NCBI GenBank assembly: GCA_003326205.1
Contig: LWTK01000042.1
Span: forward strand, 1 to 64,000
Reading direction: 5' to 3'
Source: Nostoc sp. ATCC 43529
Lineage (GTDB): Bacteria; Cyanobacteriota; Cyanobacteriia; Cyanobacteriales; Nostocaceae
DNA: 64,000 bases
In this document: in pieces, positions 1 through 8,243 of the stretch
How the letters are laid out: the number at the start of each line of letters is the position of its first letter
How positions within the stretch are numbered: position 1 is the first letter of the stretch
The notes under the pieces: generated by a model
What the model saw: the letters and a program-made list of their open reading frames with translations, nothing else
Databases searched by the model: none
Told to the model about the DNA's origin: nothing
Program-made: the position numbers and the translations under genes

Positions 1-155
1 GCGATTTTCGGACTGACGTGTTCCAGAATTTGGTCACGAACAGCTGTTTCTATACCTTCAAAAGTTTCAATTTTTGACGATGGCGTGTTTTTATACAAAA
101 TCTTAGCAATTTCTTTTACGTGAGTATCTAAAAGTTTTTTGTCTTCTGGTGTCAT
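1..155 (-). CDS. N-terminal part of a transposase, ISKra4-like (runs off left edge)
   Basis: The reading frame starts at an ATG at 155 and stays open to the left edge of the window. The visible 51 residues begin MTPEDKKLLDTHVKEIAKIL and continue with a short charged helix and an EHVSPKI segment. From memory this resembles the N-terminus of cyanobacterial ISKra4-family transposases. An in-frame stop lies about 30 bases upstream, and no other start codon lies between it and the ATG, which fixes the start. The product would bind and move the insertion sequence whose end lies to its right. The family call rests on a short stretch and is moderate; a different transposase family is possible. Confidence 0.45.
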   Translation of the reverse strand, partial: MTPEDKKLLDTHVKEIAKILYKNTPSSKIETFEGIETAVRDQILEHVSPKI

Positions 156-290
156 TGGCTTCGGCTTCTTGAAGATTTCTTTCCATCCTTAATTCTCTCG
201 AATTAGGCTGTGGAAGTATAGCCCCCCTTTATTCGCGAGTATTCATCGCGAATATATTTTCACTCTCACTCTCTTCTTGCAAAATTGGGA
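1..290 (-). mobile_element. End of an insertion sequence (rest outside window)
   Basis: The 5' flank of the transposase fragment has a 6-bp hairpin at 190-205 and an inverted pair TTCGCGA/TCGCGAA at 232-252. The neighbouring helicase reading frame stops matching its family at about position 290, which marks the probable insertion boundary. The exact terminal repeat and any target duplication cannot be confirmed because the other end is outside the window. Confidence 0.45.
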
Positions 291-688
291 TGCTCCCCTT
301 TTTTGTAAGCTTCCCATGCCTCGACTTGATGAGAGTATAGTTGCGTAATTCCTGACTGACTCAGGGCATATTTAACTAGAGGGTGAATATCATCTGGTAT
401 CGGACAAAGTTTAGCTTCTTGAGCCGGAATTATATCACAACTTTGTAGTTTTCCTGAGCCATCAAGAATAGCGGCTATCTCTTGGTAAAGAATACTTTTA
501 CCTGTTGGTGCTTGATTAAGAGGTAATAAATTACCGCTATTTACCTCATGCTCCCAGTCAAAAATAATTTGATTTACACTTCCCTTTTTGAAGTAAAGAT
601 TTTTCTCGATGATGGCGGCGATATGGATAACACCATGTTCTTTAGAATAAACCTGTTTATTTGCTTGTAACCATTCAAGCTGGGTCAT
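266..688 (-). pseudogene. DEAD/DEAH helicase N-terminal fragment (YprA/MrfA-like)
   Basis: The 140-residue frame reads like the N-terminus of a large cyanobacterial DEAD/DEAH helicase. It has a conserved segment before the Q-motif (IHPLVKYALSQSGITQLYSH) and then HQVEAWEAYKKGEH. In the family this point is followed at once by the Walker A region (VVVVTPTASGKT-like). Here the frame instead continues with seven unrelated residues and stops. All ATPase motifs are missing, so the product cannot be an active helicase. The break coincides with the insertion-sequence end to the left, so the gene was most likely cut by that transposon. It could still be translated as a short peptide. Confidence 0.7.
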
Positions 689-722
689 AAAAAGTTACCT
701 ACTTGCTGTTTTAGCAGGTAGG
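689..722 (-). terminator. Candidate Rho-independent terminator after the LysR gene
   Basis: On the minus strand a 9-10 bp imperfect stem (698-722, loop of about 4 bases) is followed by a T-rich run ending in five T. It sits 45 bases downstream of the LysR stop and directly upstream of the helicase fragment, so it could end LysR transcripts. Confidence 0.4.
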
Positions 723-767
723 CGTTAGTCAAAAGTAGTGGTTTTTGTTATTGCCATAACTGACTAA

Positions 768-1652
768 TTAACCACAGATACTTCTCACAATTTGTAGAAA
801 CTCCTGTAAAACAGGTGTCATATCCTCTTGTCGCCACACTACAGCCGTTTCTACTAATGGTGTTTTTTCTTCTAAAGTGCGATAAACTACACTAGCCCTT
901 TGAAGATTTTGCAAAGAAGACGGTACGATCGCAATCCCCATTCCTGCTGACACTAGCCCGATAATTGTCTGCATTTGGATTGCTTCTTGAGTCACTTTTG
1001 GGCTGAAATTTCCTTGCTGACAAAGACTCAGGATTTGATCGTAAAGTCCGGGGCCCAAATGGCGAGGGAACATAATAAAATTTTCGTCTCTTAGCTCGCG
1101 CACTGAAATATTTTCTTGTCTAGCTAAGAAATGAGTTACGAGCATTGCTACAACTAGTCCTTCTTGCTGAATACATTCTTGATTGAAAGTGTTGTCTTCT
1201 AAAGGTGGATGGGCAAAACCTACATGGATGCGGCGATTGAATAGCGCTTGTTCTTGCTGAGTTGTGGTTAATTCTTGCAACACTAACTCCACCTCTAGAA
1301 ACTGTTCTCGAAACCGCCGCAAAATCACAGGCAGCAAATCGTAAGTTACCAAGCTGGTGAAACCTACTCGTAGTTGTCCTTTCTCACCCCTACCTGTCCG
1401 TTGAGTCAGATCAATTGCCTTGGACAGTTGAGCGAACAATTGATAAGCTTCTTGCAAAAATACTTGTCCGGCTTCCGTTAGCTGCACCTGTCGTTTGGTT
1501 TTGCGCTGAAAAAGTTCTACCCCTAGTTCTGTTTCTAGCTGCTGAATTTGCTGGCTTAAGGGCGGTTGAGCGATGTGAAGTCGCTCTGCGGCTTTACTAA
1601 AGTGTAGTTCTTCAGCTACAGCAATGAAGTAGCGCAGGTGTCGCAGTTCCAT
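768..1652 (-). CDS. LysR-type transcriptional regulator
   Basis: 294 residues, the usual LysR length. Residues 1-60 form the winged HTH, with the family pattern MELRHLRYFIAVAEELHFSK, then AAERLHIAQPPLSQQIQQLE. Residues 90-290 form the periplasmic-binding-protein-like effector domain, with the conserved stretch GLVSAGMGIAIVPSS at about 230-245. The N-terminal domain resembles the BenM/CatM/AlsR type. LysR proteins bind intergenic DNA and respond to a small metabolite. It is divergent from ilvD with about 105 bp between the two start codons, so regulation of ilvD and of itself is a reasonable inference. No specific T-N11-A operator was assigned. Confidence 0.93.
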   Translation of the reverse strand: MELRHLRYFIAVAEELHFSKAAERLHIAQPPLSQQIQQLETELGVELFQRKTKRQVQLTEAGQVFLQEAYQLFAQLSKAIDLTQRTGRGEKGQLRVGFTSLVTYDLLPVILRRFREQFLEVELVLQELTTTQQEQALFNRRIHVGFAHPPLEDNTFNQECIQQEGLVVAMLVTHFLARQENISVRELRDENFIMFPRHLGPGLYDQILSLCQQGNFSPKVTQEAIQMQTIIGLVSAGMGIAIVPSSLQNLQRASVVYRTLEEKTPLVETAVVWRQEDMTPVLQEFLQIVRSICG

Positions 1653-1757
1653 AGTTTTGATATTTTATAAGTCTCAATTATTCATAAATATATATTGGAC
1701 ATATCAAAAATTGCTACTTATCATACTCATACACGCAAGTCAGAGGATGATGTAATT

Positions 1758-3449
1758 ATGTCGGAGAATTTGAGAAGCCAAGTTGTGACGCAAGGAGTAC
1801 AGCGATCGCCTAATCGAGCTATGCTGCGGGCAGTTGGTTTTAAAGATGAAGATTTCAATAAAGCCATTGTCGGTATAGCCAACGGTTACAGCACCATCAC
1901 TCCCTGCAATATGGGAATCAATCAACTGGCACTCAGAGCAGAAGTTGGGATTAAATCTGCCGGGGCGATGCCGCAAGTATTCGGCACGATTACCATTAGC
2001 GATGGGATTTCAATGGGAACCGAAGGGATGAAATATTCCCTCGTGTCGCGGGAAGTCATCGCCGATTCCATTGAAACCGCCTGTACTGGGCAAAGTATGG
2101 ATGGTGTACTAGCCATTGGTGGCTGTGATAAAAATATGCCAGGGGCAATGCTAGCGATCGCGCGGATGAATATTCCTGCTATTTTCGTTTATGGTGGTAC
2201 AATTAAACCCGGTCACTACAACGGACGTGATTTAACTGTTGTCAGTTCTTTTGAAGCTGTTGGTCAATACAGTGCTGGAAAAATTGACGAAAAAGAATTA
2301 TTAGAAGTTGAAAGTCGTGCTTGTCCTGGTGCTGGTTCCTGTGGGGGAATGTTCACAGCTAACACCATGTCTTCAGCATTTGAAGCAATGGGAATGAGTT
2401 TGCCTTATTCTTCGACAATGGCAGCCGAAGATGCTGAAAAAGCCGACAGCACTGAAAAATCAGCATTTGTGTTAGTCGAAGCCATTCGTAAACAAATCTT
2501 GCCTCGTCAAATAATTACCCGCAAATCAATAGAAAATGCCATCTCTGTGATTATGGCGGTGGGTGGTTCGACCAATGCAGTATTACATTTTTTAGCGATC
2601 GCTCGCGCTGCTAATGTAGAGTTAACCCTGGATGACTTTGAAACAATCCGCGCCCGTGTTCCTGTTTTGTGTGATTTAAAACCAAGCGGTAAATATGTAG
2701 CTACAGACTTGCACAAAGCTGGCGGCATTCCGCAAGTAATGAAGATGTTACTCGCACATGGCTTATTGCATGGTGATAGCCTCACCATTAGCGGACAAAC
2801 CATTGCAGAGATATTAGCAGACATCCCCGAAGAACCATCTGCCAATCAAGATGTGATTCGGACTTGGAATAACCCGATGTATGCTCAAGGACATTTAGCC
2901 ATCCTCAGAGGTAATTTGGCAACGGAAGGGGCTGTTGCCAAAATTACCGGGGTGAAAAAACCAGTCATTACTGGGCCTGCACGAGTATTTGAATCGGAAG
3001 AAGCCTCTTTAGATGCAATTTTGGCGGGTAAAATTCAAGCTGGTGATATTTTGGTTATCCGCTACGAAGGCCCCAAGGGTGGCCCTGGAATGCGAGAAAT
3101 GTTGGCTCCCACTTCGGCAATTATCGGCGCTGGTTTGGGTGATGCGGTGGGATTAATTACCGATGGGCGCTTTTCTGGTGGTACTTATGGCATGGTAGTT
3201 GGTCATGTGGCTCCAGAAGCAGCAGTTGGTGGTGCGATCGCTCTTGTAGAAGAAGGCGATAGTATTACTATTGATGCACCCGCTCGTTTATTGCAGTTGA
3301 ATATATCTGAAGACGAATTAGCCCATCGTCGTGCCAACTGGCAACCCCCCGCCCCGCGTTACACTAAAGGCGTGTTGGCGAAATATGCCAAATTGGTATC
3401 TTCTAGCAGTCTTGGGGCTGTGACAGATTTGGACTTGTTCAATAACTAG
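1758..3449 (+). CDS. ilvD: Dihydroxy-acid dehydratase
   Basis: Catalyses dehydration of 2,3-dihydroxy-isovalerate and 2,3-dihydroxy-3-methylvalerate to the 2-keto acids in valine, leucine and isoleucine synthesis; a cytoplasmic Fe-S enzyme. The 563-residue protein carries the IlvD/Edd signatures [13 protein letters not shown] (about residues 115-127) and [16 protein letters not shown] (about 190-205) with the cluster cysteines, and the C-terminal [12 protein letters not shown]. The frame extends upstream to 1695, but the ATG at 1758 is preferred. It has AGAGGA 11 bases upstream and gives the usual cyanobacterial N-terminus [20 protein letters not shown]. The gene is intact and ordinary, a chromosome-type housekeeping gene next to mobile DNA. 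It is divergent from the LysR gene. Confidence 0.97.
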   Translation: MSENLRSQVVTQGVQRSPNRAMLRAVGFKDEDFNKAIVGIANGYSTITPCNMGINQLALRAEVGIKSAGAMPQVFGTITISDGISMGTEGMKYSLVSREVIADSIETACTGQSMDGVLAIGGCDKNMPGAMLAIARMNIPAIFVYGGTIKPGHYNGRDLTVVSSFEAVGQYSAGKIDEKELLEVESRACPGAGSCGGMFTANTMSSAFEAMGMSLPYSSTMAAEDAEKADSTEKSAFVLVEAIRKQILPRQIITRKSIENAISVIMAVGGSTNAVLHFLAIARAANVELTLDDFETIRARVPVLCDLKPSGKYVATDLHKAGGIPQVMKMLLAHGLLHGDSLTISGQTIAEILADIPEEPSANQDVIRTWNNPMYAQGHLAILRGNLATEGAVAKITGVKKPVITGPARVFESEEASLDAILAGKIQAGDILVIRYEGPKGGPGMREMLAPTSAIIGAGLGDAVGLITDGRFSGGTYGMVVGHVAPEAAVGGAIALVEEGDSITIDAPARLLQLNISEDELAHRRANWQPPAPRYTKGVLAKYAKLVSSSSLGAVTDLDLFNN

Positions 3450-3491
3450 TTAAGCCAATAGCCATTTAAGTTTCACTTTTAAAGTTTTGAG

Positions 3492-3526
3492 GAGTCAGGA
3501 GCCAGAATAAAGATGCCTCCTGACTC
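3492..3526 (+). terminator. Hairpin after ilvD made from a GGAGTCAGGAG-type repeat
   Basis: A 10-bp perfect stem, GAGTCAGGAG (3492-3501) with CTCCTGACTC (3517-3526), lies 43 bases after the ilvD stop. It belongs to the TCAGGAGTCAGAATTC repeat family also seen at 23719-23752 and 30809-30831. There is no strong T tract, so terminator function is only likely. Confidence 0.45.
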
Positions 3527-3571
3527 TCTACTTCAGGGTAGATTCAGCCCTGTTGACAAGCTTCTTTAAAT

Positions 3572-4408
3572 CTAAAGAAGGGCAAATGCTTTTGGCGTTA
3601 ATGAGATTTTTCCTTTAGTAATATAAGTGTTTACAAGCTGCTCTAAGGGTTCAACAGAATTGTCCTGAAGGATGAAATAGTTTGCTTGGTTACTGACAAT
3701 CAGCGATAGCTCAGTTGCCCATTGCTCATAGTTGGAACTACCAATAATACCAATAGAAGACTGAATATAGTTAACAAGAATGCTGTTATTGAGACCAAAG
3801 CCACCTTCACCCCAGATGCAAGCACATTGCAGCAAATACTCGTAGTCCGCGAATACTTGAAACTGGGGGTTCCATCTAGGAGCATTGCTTCGGTAGTGGA
3901 CGAAACCATTGCTGTCGAATATCTCTTGTTGCCATAGAAGCTGCTGTAAGGAGCAGCAATTGCTAGGCGAAACAAACGATTTACCTTGGCGAACAACACT
4001 ACCATTGCGGATGACATCGCGGCGGCGCTGCTGTCTTGCCATGCTGTATCGGATATTGGGATATTGTTCAAAATACTGCCGCATTGAGGCAACAAATTCA
4101 GGAGCTATGCTGTTGTCATCGTCCAGGTATGAAACAATGTCACCACCAGCTGCATCTAGTCCCAGGTTACGAGCGTAGCACAAGCCAAAGCCACTGCTCG
4201 GTTCAGGGTGTTCCATTTCAATGTAACTGATGGGGAAATCAGATATTGCCTTAATGCTGTTGATGATATCTTTGGTATCAGGATTAGCGCCATCATTGAT
4301 GACAATCCACTCGAAATTGCGGTCAGTTTGACTTTGAATGCTTGGCAGTGCAGTAGATGCAAGCTGCATAGGTCTATTGTAGGTTGCAGTGATAATTGAT
4401 AGTTTCAA
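3572..4408 (-). CDS. Family 2 (GT-A) glycosyltransferase
   Basis: 278 residues from a TTG start. The N-terminus LKLSIITATYNRPMQLAST is the GT2 nucleotide-binding strand, an Asp lies at about residue 39 (WIVINDG), and the DXD-type motif SYLDDDN is at 94-99. Donor and acceptor cannot be told; no membrane segment is seen. Upstream codons to 4504 are open but lie inside the transposon, so they are not native. When the transposon and one CTA copy are removed in thought, the TTG overlaps the TGA stop of the FolD-like gene (TTGA), a typical coupled start. The insertion therefore separates this gene from its partner and promoter. Expression may now depend on transposon sequence. Confidence 0.85.
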   Translation of the reverse strand: MKLSIITATYNRPMQLASTALPSIQSQTDRNFEWIVINDGANPDTKDIINSIKAISDFPISYIEMEHPEPSSGFGLCYARNLGLDAAGGDIVSYLDDDNSIAPEFVASMRQYFEQYPNIRYSMARQQRRRDVIRNGSVVRQGKSFVSPSNCCSLQQLLWQQEIFDSNGFVHYRSNAPRWNPQFQVFADYEYLLQCACIWGEGGFGLNNSILVNYIQSSIGIIGSSNYEQWATELSLIVSNQANYFILQDNSVEPLEQLVNTYITKGKISLTPKAFALL

Positions 4409-4465
4409 AGCTCTAGGGACTTCCAGAAAATAAACTATTCCATCACCAATAATGATAATCATTTT

Positions 4466-4512
4466 AAAGGGGAATGAAGGGGCTGCCGACGGCAGCCCCT
4501 TCATTCCCCTTT
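4466..4512. repeat. Left subterminal hairpin of the insertion sequence
   Basis: A perfect 22-bp stem with a GAC loop; the arms start AAAGGGG and end GGCTGCC. It lies just inside the left terminal repeat. It may block read-through transcription into the transposase or serve as a recognition structure. Confidence 0.85.
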
Positions 4513-4557
4513 TATAGTAATTTAAATAATGACCCTTGTTTTTGAGTGTGGTAACTG

Positions 4558-5076
4558 ATGGCCATAGTATTAACTGATTCTCTCAAAAAGTTGTTGATTG
4601 AAACTGCATTTGAATTAAAAGGTGCAGCAAAACGCAAATTTATGGCACAGACAGTTCGGGGCTTAGGTTTAGGAGGGCAAAGGGTTGCACAATCAGAATT
4701 AGGATGGAATCGAGATACTATTAGGAAAGGAATGAGAGAATTAGAAAGTGGTATTACTTGCATTGATAACATGAGTGGCAAAGGGCGTTATAAAGCAGAA
4801 GAACACCTGCCAAATCTTTTAGAAGATATAAAAAATATAGTAGATTCACAAAGTCAAACTGATCCTAGTTTTAAAAGTCAAAGACTATATAGCAGACTCA
4901 GTGCAGCCGAAGTTAGAAAGCAATTAATTGAAAAATATGGTTATAGTGATGAAAATTTACATACATCAGAAACAATTCGAGTCAAATTAAATAATTTAGG
5001 TTACAAGCTCAGAAGGGTAAAAAAAGTTCAACCTCAAAAAAAATACCGCAAACTGATGCCATCTTTGAGCAATTAA
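4558..5076 (+). CDS. ISAzo13-family transposase, N-terminal frame
   Basis: 172 residues: an N-terminal HTH-like part (RVAQSELGWNRDTIRKGMREL at about 43-63, a DNA-binding helix pair), a middle domain, and a tail LGYKLRRVKKVQPQKKYRK. The family normally has one long protein. Here the frame ends shortly after a run of eight A (5036-5043). Reading one base back on that run continues without a stop into the catalytic half (next gene). The two parts are therefore probably joined by -1 slippage. The start ATG at 4558 matches the family N-terminus. Confidence 0.85.
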   Translation: MAIVLTDSLKKLLIETAFELKGAAKRKFMAQTVRGLGLGGQRVAQSELGWNRDTIRKGMRELESGITCIDNMSGKGRYKAEEHLPNLLEDIKNIVDSQSQTDPSFKSQRLYSRLSAAEVRKQLIEKYGYSDENLHTSETIRVKLNNLGYKLRRVKKVQPQKKYRKLMPSLSN

Positions 5077-5126
5077 ACTTAGTTAATATTGATGCTTCGG
5101 AAGATAAAAGTATTTTACGTCTAAGC

Positions 5127-5795
5127 ATGGACGCAAAAGCTCGTGTTAAGATTGGCTCATTTGATCGAGGGGGTAAAAGCAGGGATGGAGCGAAAGCTGA
5201 TGACCATGATTATAATCCAAAAACAACTGTAACTCCTTATGGTATATTTCTTCCAGAGCTTGATGAGCTATTTTTGTACTTTACAGAATCAAAAGTTACC
5301 AGTGATTTTATTGTTGATGTTTTAGAAGATTTCTGGTCTTGTGAAAAGCATCGTTTTTCGCAAATTAAAACATTACTTTTCAATCAAGATAATGGGCCGC
5401 AGAATAGTTCACGGCGTACCCAATTTATGAAACGTATAGTAGAGTTTGCTCACAAGTATCAACTAAATATACGTTTAGCTTACTACCCTCCATATCATAG
5501 TAAATATAATCCAATAGAAAGGACATGGGCAATACTAGAGAATCATTGGAATGGCAGCATTCTAGATGAAGTGGAGACAGCTTTAAACTTTGCTAGTACT
5601 ATGAAATGGAAAGGTTCTCATCCAGTAGTTAAGCTAGTACACGAAACTTATGAGAATGGGGTAAAGCTTACAAAAAAAGCTATGGCTCAAATTGAAAAAC
5701 AGATTGAGCGGCTAACCGATTCTAATCATGAAGTTTTCCCAAATTTAGGTAATTGGTTTATTGATATTTGTTGTAGTAAGACAAAAGTTATTTGA
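5127..5795 (+). CDS. ISAzo13-family transposase, catalytic frame
   Basis: 222 residues from its first ATG, though the frame is open back to the A8 run at about 5040 and encodes the family linker there. DDE-type catalytic features are visible: MDAKARVKIGSFDRGGKSRD with the first Asp, then NQDNGPQNSSRRTQF, then LAYYPPYHSKYNPIERTW with the final Glu. The C-terminus has TMKWKG and NWFIDI, as in the family. As a separate protein it would lack the DNA-binding half, so the fused -1 frameshift product is the likely active transposase. All catalytic motifs look intact and the element may be active. Confidence 0.88.
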   Translation: MDAKARVKIGSFDRGGKSRDGAKADDHDYNPKTTVTPYGIFLPELDELFLYFTESKVTSDFIVDVLEDFWSCEKHRFSQIKTLLFNQDNGPQNSSRRTQFMKRIVEFAHKYQLNIRLAYYPPYHSKYNPIERTWAILENHWNGSILDEVETALNFASTMKWKGSHPVVKLVHETYENGVKLTKKAMAQIEKQIERLTDSNHEVFPNLGNWFIDICCSKTKVI

Positions 5796-5811
5796 TTTTA
5801 ATAAACAGCAT

Positions 5812-7194
5812 TTATTTAGCTACAAAACATACTATTTTTACACTGTTTAACTTCAAAGCAGACGACAAGTGTATAGATTCTTCATGCATAGATGAGGGGG
5901 AGAAAAGGGGTTGCCCTCGGCAACCCCTTTTCTCCCCCCTTAAAATGATTATCATTCTTGAGAAAACCTGTCTCTTGTTTTTCTTGGAATAATTTATTCT
6001 TTGGAAGTCCCCTATACCTCTATCAGTTGATTGCGTTATTGTTGAATCGATCGCAGTTTGAATTTGCTGCCATCTTGCTATATCCTCGTTTGTTATACCC
6101 CTGGCGGTTTCAATTTGATTACTTGCAAGAGTTAGTCGAATTAGCGTTAGCTTTTCATTGGTTCTGGCAACAGTTAAACTTTGCGTGGTGCTATTGAAGC
6201 TGATCTGGTAGTTACTACCTTCCAAGACAAATAGGTTTTCTTTTTCTGTGCGAATGGATTGAGGATACGCAGTTGCTTGCTGTGCGAAGAACACTCTAGC
6301 TATGGGGGCAATTATAGTAGCGCGTTGCATCTGTTCTTGCTGTAATTGCTGATAGTCCCATTTCCCAAGTTCTATGCCCAAATCCATTTTTACCAAACGT
6401 TCTGCTAAAATTGCCATTTCTATTGGGCCAACACCTCCAGGGACGGGCGTAATGTTCTGGGGGATTCTGTAAGCACTGCGGTCTACATCGCCAGCAGCAC
6501 CAGAAGCAGTAGGTATAAAGCCACCATCGACAACCAAGCGATGAGAGGGGAGTACATAGTCCGTGAAAATTCCTCGTCTTCCGGTGACTGATACTACAAT
6601 GTCAGCTTCTTGAGTTCTAGTCAGGTCATCGCCGTCTTCCAAACAGAAACAGCTGATTCTACTTGCTTCTAAATATTTGATGACACCATTGCCCACAAAG
6701 CCACCTCCGCCGACAACTGCAACATTGGAATCTCTTTGTGCGTAGGATTCAACAATTCTGGCGATTCCTTCAGCAGTAGCACAACTTTCAAAGAAATTGT
6801 TGCTTTGTCTGCGGACGATATCTATATCTTTTTGTGGCTCTAATAGCCCAATTGAGCTTGTAAACTTAGCTGGAATTGGATATTGAACAATAGCAGCAGT
6901 GACTTGGGTGTTTTCGTTAATGGATTGAACAATGCCATCAAATTGCTCTACTGCGATATTGGGTGATAGCACAATATAATTGGGAGTAATGCCAATAGCG
7001 TTGAAAATAGCTACTTTTTGTTCTGCTGAGATTCTGGCTGCTTCATATCTAGCTCTTAATTCATTGCTGGCATTTTCTGAAGACTCAAATCTGATGATTG
7101 CTACTTCTTTTTGAGATGCTTGAAATATGGATTTGTATTTTTGACATTCTTGCTTTACGTGTTCTCGTATTAACTGTCCGTCTATGAGCGTCAT
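5812..7194 (-). CDS. FolD-like methylenetetrahydrofolate dehydrogenase/cyclohydrolase, 3' end altered by the insertion
   Basis: FolD interconverts 5,10-methylene-, methenyl- and 10-formyl-tetrahydrofolate in the cytoplasm. Visible motifs: catalytic Lys at residue 60 (SAEQKVAIFNAIGI), VQYPIP with Gln104, KDID at 122-125, a Rossmann VVGGGGFVGNGV at about 180, and PVPGGVGP at about 265. The Tyr usually four residues before the Lys is Ser here. About 110 extra residues follow the normal FolD end, so this may be a specialised paralogue. The last 67 residues or so come from the transposon. Without it the protein would end RGIEL and its TGA would overlap the glycosyltransferase TTG start. Confidence 0.85.
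   Translation of the reverse strand: MTLIDGQLIREHVKQECQKYKSIFQASQKEVAIIRFESSENASNELRARYEAARISAEQKVAIFNAIGITPNYIVLSPNIAVEQFDGIVQSINENTQVTAAIVQYPIPAKFTSSIGLLEPQKDIDIVRRQSNNFFESCATAEGIARIVESYAQRDSNVAVVGGGGFVGNGVIKYLEASRISCFCLEDGDDLTRTQEADIVVSVTGRRGIFTDYVLPSHRLVVDGGFIPTASGAAGDVDRSAYRIPQNITPVPGGVGPIEMAILAERLVKMDLGIELGKWDYQQLQQEQMQRATIIAPIARVFFAQQATAYPQSIRTEKENLFVLEGSNYQISFNSTTQSLTVARTNEKLTLIRLTLASNQIETARGITNEDIARWQQIQTAIDSTITQSTDRGIGDFQRINYSKKNKRQVFSRMIIILRGEKRGCRGQPLFSPSSMHEESIHLSSALKLNSVKIVCFVAK
5896..5938. repeat. Right subterminal hairpin of the insertion sequence
   Basis: A perfect 20-bp stem with a CTC loop; arms GGGGGAGAAAAGGGG then TTGCC. It is the counterpart of the left hairpin, with similar design but different sequence. 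Confidence 0.85.
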
Positions 7195-7272
7195 TTAATA
7201 TGGCGTTAAATTTGATGAAGAAAATTGTCTGGTACAAACAATTTTCTGAATTTCTAATAGGATTTGTTGGAA

Positions 7273-7503
7273 TTAGGTAGGGCGTTTGGTGATTTCACCA
7301 ACTTCTTGACCGTTGCACGAAACCCAGTTAGTGACATAGCGTTCAGTGTCATGGAAGCCACTAAATTCAATACTGTTATCAGAACACTTCTCTTGGAACC
7401 ATTGTTGTGCTTCTTGTTCTGTATTGAATGTTCTAGCGGCGACTTCTTCTACTGGAATCTTCCAGTTTGTATTGCCATACAAATCGCAAACATAATGTGT
7501 CAT
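7273..7503 (-). CDS. Hypothetical protein, 76 residues
   Basis: I do not recognise it. The 76-residue soluble protein MTHYVCDLYGNTNWKIPVEE... contains an EEVAARTFNTEQEAQQWFQE helix and no membrane segment. A good ribosome site (AAAGGAGTAACAG) lies upstream of the ATG at 7503, so it is preferred over the 88-residue frame on the opposite strand. It is 78 bp upstream of the FolD-like gene in the same direction, and divergent from the next gene with only 35 bp between starts. Confidence 0.65.
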   Translation of the reverse strand: MTHYVCDLYGNTNWKIPVEEVAARTFNTEQEAQQWFQEKCSDNSIEFSGFHDTERYVTNWVSCNGQEVGEITKRPT

Positions 7504-7538
7504 ATCTGTTACTCCTTTAACAATATCTAAAAACTACT

Positions 7539-7952
7539 ATGACAATTTTAAATCAACAACAGCAGGCTGAATTAATTATCCAACAAGCTTGCAAGGAAAA
7601 TTTTACTGATAGCGAGAAAGCTATTTACGATGACTTTATTCTGGAAGCGGGGGTAAAAAACCCAGCCAAGATGACTGAGGCTACTGCTGATGCTTTAATT
7701 AGATACCTTAATGGCTGTGAAGCATCTAACGAGTTTGTTGCTAATGTAGTAAATCGCCTCGCGCAAGTTGCCCCTGCTCATATCATGACTAAGGTTCTCA
7801 AGAGTGATAATGACGGCGATGGTGTGCCTTTATACGAGGAATTAAAACTTGGAACAAAGGCTACCGAATTTGATACCTCTTTTGAAATAGCGGCTGCAAA
7901 ACAAAAACAATATCAATTTTCTCCAACTCGGAATTGCGATATGGAGTTATAA
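7539..7952 (+). CDS. Hypothetical protein with a calcium-loop-like motif
   Basis: 137 residues, soluble, no signal peptide. Mostly helical, with KSDNDGDGVPLYEELKLGTK at about residues 88-107. The D-N-D-G-D-G pattern followed by Glu is like an EF-hand or thrombospondin-3-type calcium loop. There is only one such loop. No function is known to me. Its start lies 35 bp from the divergent 76-residue gene, so the two may share a control region. Confidence 0.6.
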   Translation: MTILNQQQQAELIIQQACKENFTDSEKAIYDDFILEAGVKNPAKMTEATADALIRYLNGCEASNEFVANVVNRLAQVAPAHIMTKVLKSDNDGDGVPLYEELKLGTKATEFDTSFEIAAAKQKQYQFSPTRNCDMEL

Positions 7953-8243
7953 GTATAATTCATCACTAAATAATAATCTGTAGTGGATATGAGATCGTTA
8001 TTCTCTAAAATGACTGAAAATAGAGATTAACCAGTTGCTACACAGGGGTAGACACTTACTCTTAGCTCGAAGTAAGTGTCTTAGAGGCTTTTCTCAAATA
8101 TCGCCATCTTTCCCATACTCAAAATTAACCTTCGATATACTGGGTGTAAAAAATGCGCTTACGATTAACAGTAGCGCATTCCCGATCATGTACAGCGATC
8201 GCAATACTCCCAGCCCAAATAATCAGGCGATTCCCCTGTAAGT
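7953..8243. other. Intergenic region without a convincing gene
   Basis: Holds a HIP1 octamer GCGATCGC near 8196-8203 and short open frames (e.g. 8035-8241) without recognisable protein character. No strong hairpin was seen. Confidence 0.5.

Larger units (their letters stand above)
4416..6011 (+). mobile_element. Complete ISAzo13-family insertion sequence, 1596 bp
   Basis: Ends are inverted copies beginning GGGACTTCCA, followed by matching A/T-rich stretches (AATAAA, then TATTCCA) and, further in, AATGATAATCATTTTAA. The element is flanked by direct CTA triplets at 4413-4415 and 6012-6014, a 3-bp target duplication. It encodes a transposase in two overlapping frames. Removing it with one CTA restores a stop-start overlap between the FolD-like and glycosyltransferase genes, which supports both boundaries. 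Each end also carries a long perfect hairpin. Confidence 0.85.

Noticed and set aside
5792-5992. 66-residue plus-strand frame at the transposon right end
   Set aside because: It reads through the hairpin and terminal repeat of the insertion sequence; no protein character.
8035-8241. 68-residue plus-strand frame
   Set aside because: No ribosome site, no protein-like composition and only HIP1/intergenic sequence around.
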